Of a DNA stretch of 64,000 bases, positions 12,069 to 21,600 are shown one piece after another. The notes beneath the pieces are model-generated. The model was given only the letters and a program-made list of their open reading frames with translations. It was not told where the DNA came from and searched no databases. The translations under genes were made by a program, and so were the position numbers. Numbering within the stretch: position 1 is the stretch's first letter; each line of letters opens with the position of its first letter. Source of the stretch: Pyricularia pennisetigena (lineage: Eukaryota > Ascomycota > Sordariomycetes > Magnaporthales > Pyriculariaceae); NCBI RefSeq assembly GCF_004337985.1, contig NC_043742.1:7502641-7566640 (forward strand), given 5' to 3'.

Positions 12069-13496
12069 ATGCGTACTACACTTCTTACCGCCGCCCTTGC
12101 GGTGGCTCCAGCCCTCGCCTATCCCGGCATGGGCACACCTGAGCAGAACAAGCAGGTCCGCGCCGCCATGGCCGCTGGCGAAAACTACCACGACAAGCTG
12201 GTCCGTGACATCACCAAGGCCACCGCCAGAGTCAAGCAGCCCCGCCAATGCGGCAAGCGCTGCCAGGGCGACGCTGAGGAAACCGATCAGGATGGAGACG
12301 AGGAGGTGGACGGTGGCGGCGGCGGTCGCGACCCCGACGAGAACCACGACCTCGACTCGCTCGAGTTGATCGGCGACCTGATCGGCATGCCCAACAACAA
12401 GCTCTCCAGCACCGGCTTCGCCATCAAGGAGCTGCTGACCACGACCGGAGGCGCCCCGGAGAGCGGCGAGAGCTACCGCCCCGGCGAGCTGGCCGCCAGG
12501 GGCACGGCGGCCTGCGCCAAGGACACGTGCTGCATCTGGAAGTACATCGCCGACGACATGGTGCCCATCTTCAGGGGCAGCTCGGGTCGCTGCACGGATT
12601 TGGCCCGCGGCGCCATCCGCATGGGCTTCCACGACGCGGGCGGCTGGTCCAGGACCACGGGCCAGCTCGGAGGCGCCGACGGGTCGCTCATCCTGGCCCC
12701 CGAGGAGATCCAGCGGTCTGACAACCGCGGCCTCGAGGAAATCGTCGAACAGACCAAGAAGTGGTACGCCGACTATTCGAAGTACGGCGTGGGCATGGCC
12801 GACCTGGTGCAGTTCGCTGCCAACGTCGCCACGGTCGTGTGCCCGCTCGGCCCGCGCGTGCGCACCTTTATCGGCCGCAAGGACTCGTCCGTCCCGGCCC
12901 CCAAGGGCCTGCTCCCGCCCGTCGACGGCAGCGCCGACTTTCTGATCGAGATGTTCCGCAACAAGACCATCGAGCCGCACGGCCTGGCGGCCCTGCTCGG
13001 CGCGCACACCACCTCGCAGCAGCGGTTCGTCGACCCATCGCGCGCCGGCGACCCGCAGGACAGCACGCCGGGCGTCTGGGACATTCTGTACTACCAGGAG
13101 ACGCTGAAGCAGGTGTCGGTGCCCGAGAAGGTGTTCATGTTCCAGTCCGACGTGGTGCTGTCGCAGCACCCGCTCATCAAGCAGGAGTTCAGCCTGTTCG
13201 CGGCCAAGGACCTCGGCCAGTCGCACTGGAACTTTGACTACGCCCGCGAGTACATCCGCCTGTCGCTGCTGGGCGTCTACAACATCAACGACCTGACCGA
13301 GTGCACAAAGTCGCTGCCGGCCAGGACCAAGACCTTCTCGGCTCCCGACGAGGACCTGGTCAGCAGGTGGCTGTCGGGCGGCAACGTCGCCGGCGACACG
13401 GCCAGGAAGATCATGAACGGAGAGAGCCTCAACGGCGGCAAGGGCATTTTGGGGCTTGTCTCGGGCCTGTTTAGCAAGATCAAGGGTATGATGTAA
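12069..13496 (+). CDS. secreted class II-type haem peroxidase (lignin/manganese peroxidase-like)
   Basis: Intronless, 475 residues. It begins with a signal peptide (MRTTLLTAALAVAPALA). The distal haem pocket is clear: R184 with F187 and H188 in RMGFHDAGGW. The proximal haem ligand is H313 in LLGAHTTSQQRF. GGADGSL at about 200 fits the distal Ca-binding and Asp/Ser region. Cysteine pairs (CAKDTCC near 156-162, C at the conserved mid positions, C before KSLPA) fit the class II disulphide pattern. The N-terminal 90 or so residues after the signal peptide, with an acidic and Gly-rich patch (EETDQDGDEEVDGGGGGRD), are an extension beyond the usual length. The C-terminus is basic and hydrophobic. 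The family oxidises phenolic or Mn substrates with hydrogen peroxide outside the cell. Whether the Mn site or the surface Trp of ligninases is present was not established. Confidence 0.88.
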   Translation: MRTTLLTAALAVAPALAYPGMGTPEQNKQVRAAMAAGENYHDKLVRDITKATARVKQPRQCGKRCQGDAEETDQDGDEEVDGGGGGRDPDENHDLDSLELIGDLIGMPNNKLSSTGFAIKELLTTTGGAPESGESYRPGELAARGTAACAKDTCCIWKYIADDMVPIFRGSSGRCTDLARGAIRMGFHDAGGWSRTTGQLGGADGSLILAPEEIQRSDNRGLEEIVEQTKKWYADYSKYGVGMADLVQFAANVATVVCPLGPRVRTFIGRKDSSVPAPKGLLPPVDGSADFLIEMFRNKTIEPHGLAALLGAHTTSQQRFVDPSRAGDPQDSTPGVWDILYYQETLKQVSVPEKVFMFQSDVVLSQHPLIKQEFSLFAAKDLGQSHWNFDYAREYIRLSLLGVYNINDLTECTKSLPARTKTFSAPDEDLVSRWLSGGNVAGDTARKIMNGESLNGGKGILGLVSGLFSKIKGMM

Positions 13497-13812
13497 TTGG
13501 TGGGGCGACTCTTTGTATAAATGGCGTCTTTTTTTTTTTTTTTTTTCTCTTCTTCTTCCCCCTATCTCATATAGAAAGGAACTCTTGGTAAATAATTTTA
13601 GTTTTAGTCATATAGTCCAACCCAGATTTGTTTGATACACCCATCATGAATCTCACCAACTTGAACATCTTCAGTGTCGCATCAAACGCAAATGTTGCTA
13701 GTAAATATTAACAATTAAAAGATATCATCGACAGCCCAAACAAGCTTTTGCATATCATCCCCAAGCGTTCAACATTAATCACCTCCACAACCAACAACAT
13801 CCGAACTCCCCC
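13497..13812. other. convergent intergenic region
   Basis: Shared 3' space of two convergent genes, with an 18-nt T run at 13529-13546. No further feature was seen. Confidence 0.5.
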
Positions 13813-14217
13813 TCACAGCGCCTGCACGGCAAAGCTCCTGTCGGGGGTGACGACCTGCCCGTTGGGGATGTCGCGGTCGGCGTAGCTGGGGAAGGCGATG
13901 AGCTTCTTGCTCCAGTCGGCGACGCTCCAGGTGGTGAAGCCGTTGCCCGGGCCGAACTGGCCGCTCCAGCCGCTCGTGACCTGGTAGGGACCGCAGACGA
14001 CGCCGCTGACGCTGGCCCGCGACGCCTCGGACGCCGCCTTGACCTCGTAGCTGCAGGCGGTGCCGTTGATGCCGAACTCGACCTTGCAGACCGTGTCGGC
14101 GTCGTTGCAGGTGCGCTTGAAGCTGTTGATGGTCCAGGTGGCCGCGACGGTGGAGACGGGAGCGGCGGCGGCGGTGGAGGCCAGGAGGGCGATCAGGGTG
14201 GTGGTTGAGAAGTGCAT
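13813..14217 (-). CDS. small secreted cysteine-containing protein
   Basis: Encodes 134 residues without introns. The start chosen is the ATG at 14217, which gives a good signal peptide (MHFSTTTLIALLASTAAAAP); upstream in-frame codons lie in the A-rich leader. The mature part (about 115 residues) has four cysteines and reads like a compact beta-rich domain (TWTINSFKRTCNDADTVC, VCGPYQVTSGWSGQFGPG, GFTTWSVADWSKKLIAFPSY). It resembles uncharacterised small secreted proteins of plant-associated ascomycetes, but I cannot name a family. A TATA box lies about 165 bp upstream and a 22-nt A run (on the coding strand) lies in the leader. Possible roles are cell-wall or host-interface protein, by inference from size and secretion only. 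Confidence 0.8.
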   Translation of the reverse strand: MHFSTTTLIALLASTAAAAPVSTVAATWTINSFKRTCNDADTVCKVEFGINGTACSYEVKAASEASRASVSGVVCGPYQVTSGWSGQFGPGNGFTTWSVADWSKKLIAFPSYADRDIPNGQVVTPDRSFAVQAL

Positions 14218-15388
14218 TGTGGTGTGTTTGGTGGTTTTTTTTTTTTTTTTTTTTTTGTTTTGTTTTTTGTGTGTGGAAGTTGATGTGTTGTGATTTGTTT
14301 CTTGAAGCAGGAGCTTGGAGTAGATGTTTTGCTGATGAGGACGAGTGAGTTGCTGATACTTGCTGGGCATCACCGGCGCTTTTATACTCGACAGATCCCC
14401 CCCCCCAGTCAACTTTCGTCACCAAACAACCCGTGGAATTGCCATCTCGGACCGATTCCCCGCCGCTGACTAGCAACAACATCCATTGATCATGACGAGC
14501 AATTCCTCCCTGGATGTCTCCCCACCAGCACCACACGTTACGGAGATGGAACATGCAGTTGGATCAGGATGCAAAAGAATACGCTCATAGCCCGCAGAAG
14601 ACATGATCAGAATAGCAACGCCGAACAAGAGTCGTATGCCGCCCGTCAGCAGCCAACCACGCTATGGACCGAATCGGGAAAACCGTGTAGCCCCCGCTGT
14701 CATTCATTGGGTCGGGAATAGCTGCAGAAGATTCTACGCCGCGGCCGGTCTTGATCGGCTGATTGACACGAGGTATTACAACCTCGTATTCTGCGGGGTG
14801 CAGCGGGCTAGACTGACGAGTGGTTTAGCTTGTCCGTATGCATTCCCGGGGCGACTGCAGGCCCGTTTGCCATTGTGGGTAAATTTTTTATGGAAAGACC
14901 GGCGGTGAAGATGATTTGAATATCTGGTTGTGATTTGTAACACGAGATGGACGGCTTTTGGTATTCCTGTCTTTTTGAGTTTGTCTTGTTCGACTGTGAT
15001 GGATGGTATGGAAAAATGAATGCACTGCAAAAATTGCGGGGTCTTGCCGGGATCCGAAGCAGGCGGGCAGGCAGGCTGGGCTGGCTGCTGGGCTGGCTGC
15101 TGGGCTAGTCTCTGTGAATTCCTCAGGAAACCCTGCCTGCCCCACATCGTCAGCAAACATGGCAGCCCCACGCGTTCATGCCCAATTAAATTAAAGCTGC
15201 TGCTCGCGTACCTACCCACGCAGATCGCGTCAGATTGACGGTCGCCTGCCGCCAGTTTTTCAGGGCCCCCAGAACCGACAGCCTGGAAAGTTCGTTCTGT
15301 GGTAACCTCATCAGATGAGCTCAACTTCCAACGTCTGGAAGCTTCAAGCGCCTTTGTGCACCTTTGGAACGTATAGTTACACAGCACA
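14218..15388. other. divergent intergenic region
   Basis: Lies between the minus-strand secreted protein and the plus-strand membrane protein, so it should hold both promoters. There is a 22-nt T run at 14235-14256. Around 15070-15110 there is a short imperfect repeat of gctgggctg units. No gene is supported. Confidence 0.45.
14379..14386 (-). promoter_or_regulatory. TATA box of the small secreted protein gene
   Basis: On the minus strand the sequence reads TATAAAAG, about 165 bp before the ATG at 14217. Only the motif and its position support it. Confidence 0.45.
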
Positions 15389-16543
15389 ATGGGTCCCTTC
15401 ACAACCTCATCAGTCATCCCGCTCGCGGCAGCAGTTGCTGCGGCCTACTGCATAATTGGCCTTCAGAAGCAAAATGGCTTGTTTGACATGCTGAACACGC
15501 TCGCGGAAGAGCACCCGACGCGTCTGCCTGACTCTGATGTCGACGGGGCGCTCATCGATGTAGGGGATTCGGGGTTTGGCAAATTCCTACTCGTCCTCGT
15601 CCGCTTTTTCTACCCCATCATGACGGGCGAAAGCCCTCGCCTGTCTCTGTTTAGCTTTTGGTTTGCTGGCCAAGTCATCTCCATGCACACGCTGCTGGTG
15701 CTCGAAGGCCTGCGCGAGGGCAACCGCGGCAGGATGATTTCCTACACGGTCATCTGGGGAGTCCTGTACCAGCTCGTCCCGTTCGGCGTCACCATAAGTA
15801 TATGGGTTGCCGTTTGGATGTGGACATCGCCCATAGCCAAGCTGTCTGCCGCAACTCCCCAGCCCGTCCTCCGCAAGGCCCTTGGCATCGGTAACGCCGA
15901 CTTGTCCGTCGTCATCCACTCGATCGTCTGGGGTTTCGTCATCCCGACGGTCCTGCTAGGCCTACCATCGTCGTCGCCCCAGATTACTCAGCGCTACATC
16001 ATCATTTGGCAATTCTTCCCCATCTACGTCAGCTTTGCTCGCTTCGTCTTCTCCAACGCCCTCCAATTCCTTGGTGTGGACAACTCGGTGCCGGCTCCTC
16101 CGCCCGCCGACCCCAAGAAGCCCGGACCCAGCCTGACCAAACGCCTCCGCGCCGTCTACTTTCCCGCCCTGGTCATGACGGCCGCCGTGCACACCCTGAC
16201 GCTCATGTGGGTCTTTTTCCCGGACATGCGGCCGGCGATGCTCGAGGGTGCATCGATCGATTTTGTCGACGTTTTCAAGCCCACTTCACGCCCGGGCTAC
16301 GTCGTGCCCATCTCAACCGCCGCCGACGGTGTGCTTAACCTCCTCCACTACGACATGTACTTTGGCGGCGCTGCAGTGCTGTACTGGGCCGCTCAGATGT
16401 ACTGGGCTTCGACGAACGCGCCGAGCATGGCTAGCGTCTTGACAGTGTTGGTGGGCCCCGGGGGTGCGGCTCTGGCTTTGGTCTGGAGGCGGGACGAGCA
16501 GTTGTTGGTGGATCTGCCTGAAGCGTCCAAAAAGGACGACTAA
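15389..16543 (+). CDS. multi-pass integral membrane protein of unknown function
   Basis: Intronless, 384 residues. Hydrophobic segments suggest about eight transmembrane helices, at roughly residues 8-25, 62-78, 86-105, 117-145, 173-195, 206-230, 259-278 and 310-370. A hydrophilic loop with PAPPPADPKKPGPS lies near 235-250, and the C-terminus is charged (LPEASKKDD). The first ATG is directly followed by the first hydrophobic segment, which supports this start. The overall look is of membrane proteins found in fungal secondary-metabolite clusters, but no catalytic signature was recognised and I do not assign a function. Its next genes are a dehydrogenase and a P450. Confidence 0.75.
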   Translation: MGPFTTSSVIPLAAAVAAAYCIIGLQKQNGLFDMLNTLAEEHPTRLPDSDVDGALIDVGDSGFGKFLLVLVRFFYPIMTGESPRLSLFSFWFAGQVISMHTLLVLEGLREGNRGRMISYTVIWGVLYQLVPFGVTISIWVAVWMWTSPIAKLSAATPQPVLRKALGIGNADLSVVIHSIVWGFVIPTVLLGLPSSSPQITQRYIIIWQFFPIYVSFARFVFSNALQFLGVDNSVPAPPPADPKKPGPSLTKRLRAVYFPALVMTAAVHTLTLMWVFFPDMRPAMLEGASIDFVDVFKPTSRPGYVVPISTAADGVLNLLHYDMYFGGAAVLYWAAQMYWASTNAPSMASVLTVLVGPGGAALALVWRRDEQLLVDLPEASKKDD

Positions 16544-18001
16544 CAGAGCTCAGCCCACAAGCAGGGCTCGTTTTACGACCTTCCGATTCCAGTTCGGAAG
16601 ATTTATGGTAGGAATTCTGTATATTTGTGGTGCGGCGCCGAATAAAGCACGCCCATCTACTTGCCATGTACATATCCCCCACCCTTTTCCTTCTGATATA
16701 TTCCCGTCTTGTCGTGCAGGACCATCTGAGGAAAATATTGCAGTCGACCCCTTTCGTTTTTTTTTCAGTCAGGCCCGACGTTTCTATGCCCGAACTGGAC
16801 AGGACTGCCAAAATTGTACATATCATCCAAATGTTCGGCTCAATCATCTCATTCAGTTATCCGCAAGACGTCTGTTTTTTTCTTTCTTTCTCTTTTTCCT
16901 CTTCCACGAATGATGCAGGCTAAATAGACTCGGTTCAAGTGTATCAGCTTGAATCTTTTAGTTGTTTACTACTTGCTTGCATCACTATCGCAAATCGCTG
17001 CCCCCTCCGTCGGTGATAATATTCAGGACAAAGAATATTTATTTGGAGATAACTGCCACTCGATGAGAATCGCCAAGCCCCGCAACCTGATTCCCTACCC
17101 GTAACAAACCCAAACCAGCTCATGGCTTTAAGAGAATGGGCACTAGGCGGACTCTAGACATTCCGAGCCAGACCGTGTCGTTCGATTGCTTTCCTACGCA
17201 TTCGACATTGTCGGCAGAGCAGAAACATAGCTATTACCGGCCAAGCACGGAATTGGGGACTTATCTCGGGACTTTTGCTCAAAACGCCTCAGAAATCATG
17301 ACGGATCTCGGATGGTTCCGACGCGACGAACCCAATATCGAATCGGAAATAAAACTCAATTGACAGCGGACCTATCAAGTCAATCGACGACTTTGTTTCT
17401 TTTTCCAAAAATAACAGAACAAACAAGAGTCGTACCTAGCAGGTAGAGATTAATTTGGGCACGATTTTAGTTCGGATACTGGCCGGCGCTTATTTGGGCG
17501 GTTTTCTTATCTTTCCACGACTGCGAGGGTGTCCTGACGCATTTTCTTGTGTTGGAATGAACTAAGGGGATCCCTAAAAGTGGGCAATGGGCTCCGCTCC
17601 AATTGAGGGAAGATTTTCATGTTGTTTGAGATGAGGAGGAACGCTCTTATAAGCGCCATTTTAGTTTCGTATTCGTTCTCGGACCCTGAACAAAAAAAAA
17701 AAAAAAAAAAAAAAAGAGAGAAAACCCGCTGTATGTGATTGGGCCTTCATCGCGTTCGGATTTGGAATACAGTCCGAGGGTAATTAAAACCCGTGCGATG
17801 GATTCTCCACAATGTCCGGAAAGTACGTACAACCATTTGGTTTTTTTTTTTTCTTACTCTGGAAAAACTTGGATCGCATGGGGAAGAATTAACCAGTCAC
17901 GACGATTCTTTCAACGCCAATCAACCCCATTAATCCGGGCGACTTGTTTTAATTCGAGAATTAAGGATTAATTCAAGGTTAAAACCGTCGCTCGAAATTA
18001 A
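16544..18001. other. intergenic, no gene supported
   Basis: Contains a 24-nt A run at 17692-17715. The last 70 bases before the dehydrogenase start are rich in AATTAA-type palindromes. No coding or RNA feature was found. Confidence 0.45.
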
Positions 18002-19054
18002 ATGGAAATCGCAGATATGACGTTCAATAACGCCGAGAAGTTGGACATGGCCAAGTCCTGGTTTTACGGACTCCGGCCCTTTTTCAAGTATGGCGTACCC
18101 TTTAACCCGGAGCGCGACATAGCTCCGCAGACCGGCAAGGTGATCCTCATAACGGGCGGCGCCTCAGGGATTGGGGCGGCATTTACGGCCCATATCGCGC
18201 GCCACTCGCCGGCGCAGGTCTGGATCGCCGACCTGCGGCCCGAGGCGGCCGAAAAGGCAATCTCGGCCATCTCGGCCGAGTGCCCCGACGTGGGGCTCCA
18301 CTTCCTCCAGCTGGACCTGGGGGACGCCGAGTCGGTGAACCGGGCGGCGCGCGAGTTCTTGTCTCGCACGGACCGGCTCGACCTGCTCGTCAACAACGCC
18401 GGCATCATCCCGGCCAAGGGCTGGACGACCAAGGACGGGTACGAGGCCATGTTCGGCGTCAACTTTGTCGGGCACGCGCGGCTGACGGACCTGCTGCTGC
18501 CGCGGCTGCTCGAGACGGCGGCGACGCCCGGGGCGGACGTGCGCGTGGTCTCGGTCGCGAGCGGCGGCCACGGCGTGCACCCGCGGCCGGACGGCGTGCT
18601 GCTAGGCGGCGACGGCGCGCTGCTCCGCGAGCCCACGTGCGGCGGCGTGACGACCATGCAGCGCTACGCGCAGAGCAAGCTGGCCGTGATGCTGTGGGTG
18701 CGCCGCCTGGCCCGCGAGTGTCCGGCCCTCACGGTCGTGTCGGCCCACCCCGGCACCGTCGCCACCGGCATCGCCAACGAGATGTCCGGCGGCAAGCCCA
18801 TCAAGCTGCCGCAGTTCGTCATCAGGATCACCGGCACAAAGACCCCCGAGACAGGGGCCTACAACCAGCTCTGGTGCGCCACCGCGCCCAGGGGCCAGGT
18901 CGTCAGCGGCAAGTACTACTGCCCCGTGGGCTTGCCGGGTCACGAGTTTGGCATCGCGCAGGACAGGACAAAGGCCGACGACCTGGAGGAGAGGTTGTGG
19001 GCCTGGTTGCACAAGGAGCTAAAGGGGGAGAACCTGGTAAAGCTGGACGGTTAG
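18002..19054 (+). CDS. short-chain dehydrogenase/reductase (retinol-dehydrogenase-like)
   Basis: Intronless, 350 residues. The Rossmann nucleotide-binding motif TGGASGIG is at residues 51-58, NNAG at 131-134, a serine candidate at about 184-187 (SVASGG), and the catalytic YAQSK has Y222 and K226. An acidic residue after the second strand (IADLRPE) is seen; cofactor preference is not certain. The C-terminal half (HPGTVATGI, TPETGAYNQLWCAT, SGKYYCPVG) matches the fungal retinol-dehydrogenase-like group of oxidoreductases acting on alcohols or ketones. Met at residue 6 is an alternative start. A P450 lies 2.5 kb downstream on the opposite strand. Confidence 0.85.
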   Translation: MEIADMTFNNAEKLDMAKSWFYGLRPFFKYGVPFNPERDIAPQTGKVILITGGASGIGAAFTAHIARHSPAQVWIADLRPEAAEKAISAISAECPDVGLHFLQLDLGDAESVNRAAREFLSRTDRLDLLVNNAGIIPAKGWTTKDGYEAMFGVNFVGHARLTDLLLPRLLETAATPGADVRVVSVASGGHGVHPRPDGVLLGGDGALLREPTCGGVTTMQRYAQSKLAVMLWVRRLARECPALTVVSAHPGTVATGIANEMSGGKPIKLPQFVIRITGTKTPETGAYNQLWCATAPRGQVVSGKYYCPVGLPGHEFGIAQDRTKADDLEERLWAWLHKELKGENLVKLDG

Positions 19055-19064
19055 GGTTCGGGGA

Positions 19065-19070
<6 letters not shown>

Positions 19071-19103
<33 letters not shown>
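19071..19103 (+). repeat. 33-nt poly-T tract after the dehydrogenase gene
   Basis: An uninterrupted run of 33 T starts 17 bases after the stop codon. It is the longest of several homopolymer tracts in the left compartment; others are at 13529-13546, 14235-14256, 17692-17715 (A) and 24576-24598. Confidence 0.9.
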
Positions 19104-19104
<1 letters not shown>

Positions 19105-20879
19105 ACTGTGAGAGCCTCCGACTTTTGCTTTTGTATTTTTACTTGTATTCTCTTTCTATTTCTCTCTTGCTCTCTCTCTCTTTCCCTCCCTTTGTTCATT
19201 TTGCAGCCTTTGCTCAAGATACCTGGCTTGACGCCATATTATATTGTAATTTCCTTTGTATATCTATTTCTGGCAACCCTGAGAATGCAGCAACTCTTAC
19301 CATGGTGGACGACTCAGATACCTGCGTTCAATGTCGTGTAGCTGGTGTCGGTCCAGGTGACCTTGGGTCCGACAAGCCGCACCCAACCCACCTTGGGTAA
19401 AGCATTGTTTGTGGGGGGGATAGACTACGGATTTTGGTCCTTAGTTCCTCCTCTGAATAGATATTCTGTTTGCCACCTCTTCCACAGCTAGTCCTTGATC
19501 CCAGCATGACTCCTGTATAATTATTTTTGTTCACATTCCTGGATGAGAAAAGTCGTGTTAAGCCCGATTTGGAAAGGTACCCGGCAAAATCGTCCAATTC
19601 CAAGACCAAAAAAGGTTGATTGACCCCTTGTTTGCTTTCTCAAGTTGGGTTGACTTTTCCGATACCCTGCGAATACATGGCTTTTAGGAACGAGGAATTG
19701 ATCAGAGATGAGACTTGGTGTGACACCAACTAACTTGGAGGTCATGTGCTTCAGATGCGAATACGCATCGCGACCTTTGGCGGGCAGGATGTTCCAACAG
19801 CAACGCCAATTTCAACAAAGTGAGAAAAAGAGATTATAAGGCTCCTTTTCCCAACACGCAGGATTCCGCGGCACAAAAGAGTAGAAACACCAAAGAAACA
19901 ACAACTGCGCAGTTTTTCTTTGGGAAACAGCACTCCGTACCTGGCTTATTCGGCCTTTGTCATTTTTATTTTATTTTTATCTTTACGATCTTCCGACTGT
20001 ATTCGGCTACACCCGCCCGATCTGTTATCTAGCGCCAGCCGCAGACCCTGATAAAAAAAAAAGATTATCGTGGCAGTGGAAGCCAAGTATGTGACAAAGG
20101 TCAAGGGGGATGCTCCCCGCTCAAAAACGGCTCTTGGGCTGGACTTTTCATCTTCTCTACCAAAAAGAACAGATTGATAAAAAAAAAACTTTTTCGGATG
20201 TCCCTAAATTTTTAGCAGTTCCCGCCGTGCTTGCGTACTGTTCGACGATTCAAATGACTTGGAGCTAAAGCCAGTATCAGATTTTGCTGGATCGGACTAT
20301 TTCTCCTTTGGCATATAGCGCAGAGTTTTCCAGGAACCAAACAACCCCTAAATGGAGGCCATTTACGAGTACGAGCCCCTCGGATTATGGAGCCCCTCGG
20401 TCTACGAAGCCTCTTTTCCAGGCTCAAGTGCCTACCTATGGCACAATTCACACGTCGTGAGCTCTTCCAGGCCTTGCTGCACGAGGCGGAAGGGATGCCG
20501 CACGAGGCGCTGTCGTATATATGAGGCTGTGACGGCGAGACATTGAGCGGGGCCACCAAGTTGCGCCGATGGCAACTAGGTATAAATACGCAGAGATGGT
20601 CCTGCCTTGGCCCGGCCCCGGGAGATTCCGAGACGAATGCGATTCATGCGTTGGATGGATGCGCTGGATAGAAAAAGCCCTCGACGGGCCTAGATGCGGG
20701 GGGCGGTTAGTCCCCCCAGCCAGCATGTATTGAATGCACGAGGTGCCACTGCCTGGCTGCTGGGCGCACTGTCATCAGCCATATACCAAGAGACGAGAAT
20801 CACGGCCGAGAAAGCCGGGTAGAGATAGACGCACAACCCGACGTCGATAGGAGGTATTCCCTTCCGAACCTGCAAGAAT
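19104..20879. other. intergenic, no gene supported
   Basis: A CT-rich stretch follows the poly-T tract to about 19195. The rest holds only short open frames with no protein-like character. Confidence 0.4.
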
Positions 20880-21290
20880 CCGAGCAGAAAAAGCTCCCTA
20901 GCCTGTACAGCTCAGCATCGTTAAAGAGGATCTGGGTCATACAGAAGCCGGCCAATGCACCATCGGCTTCCGTCATGTACAGGAGGTACTCGGCACGGTC
21001 ATGGATGTTAGTTACCGGCGACGAGGTTACAGCTAAGATGTTGCTCGAAAAAGGCACGGAGCCGCCCGGATCGTTCGCGCGGTGGATGGGGGACCTCCTG
21101 GCGTTCCACGTCCCTCGTTCAAAATGATCGCAGATGGAAACGGTGACATGGTAAAGCTTTTGCTCCATCATCCGGCGGACCCCAAAGCCACGCTTTAGAC
21201 GCTGACAATGTCGCTGGGGCTCACTGACAGCGTGGACGATGCCGCTATGGTAGGAATGCTTGGTGAGCGGTGGGCTATGTTGTAGTCGAG
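20880..21290 (+). pseudogene. decayed ankyrin-repeat fragment
   Basis: Two neighbouring frames carry ankyrin-like wording: DEVTAKMLLEKGTEPPG (about 21017-21067) and GNGDMVKLLLHHPADP (about 21136-21190). Stops and frame changes separate them, and no start or domain partner is seen. It is probably a remnant of an ankyrin-repeat gene. The similarity is by eye and short. Confidence 0.35.
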
Positions 21291-21600
21291 AGAACGCAGA
21301 TCAGGACTTTGCTATCTTGGTTCAGTCTGCCAATCACAAAGAGTTTGTTAGACAATTCACCATTGATGTCTGCCTTGTATCCAGGAAACCAATAGACTGG
21401 TCTAGTTCTAGTCGGCTAGTTGGTGGAATACTTTGTTGGAGAGGCAAATGGATCGGACGCTTGTCATTTGGTCGAGAACAGGCAGAAACGTGGTATAATC
21501 CGAGTATTATTATTCAGGCCTGCATCAAAACGCCAATGGAAAAAAAAGAGACTACCTATATTTTACAGCATCTATGCGTCTTGTCTCGGTGACGCATTCA

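Noticed and set aside
12057..13226. 389-codon minus-strand open frame opposite the peroxidase gene
   Set aside because: It is the GC-rich antisense shadow of the peroxidase coding frame; the plus strand has a signal peptide and haem motifs.
18280..19341. 353-codon plus-strand open frame overlapping the dehydrogenase
   Set aside because: Arg/Pro-rich +1 shadow of the dehydrogenase that runs into translated poly-T.
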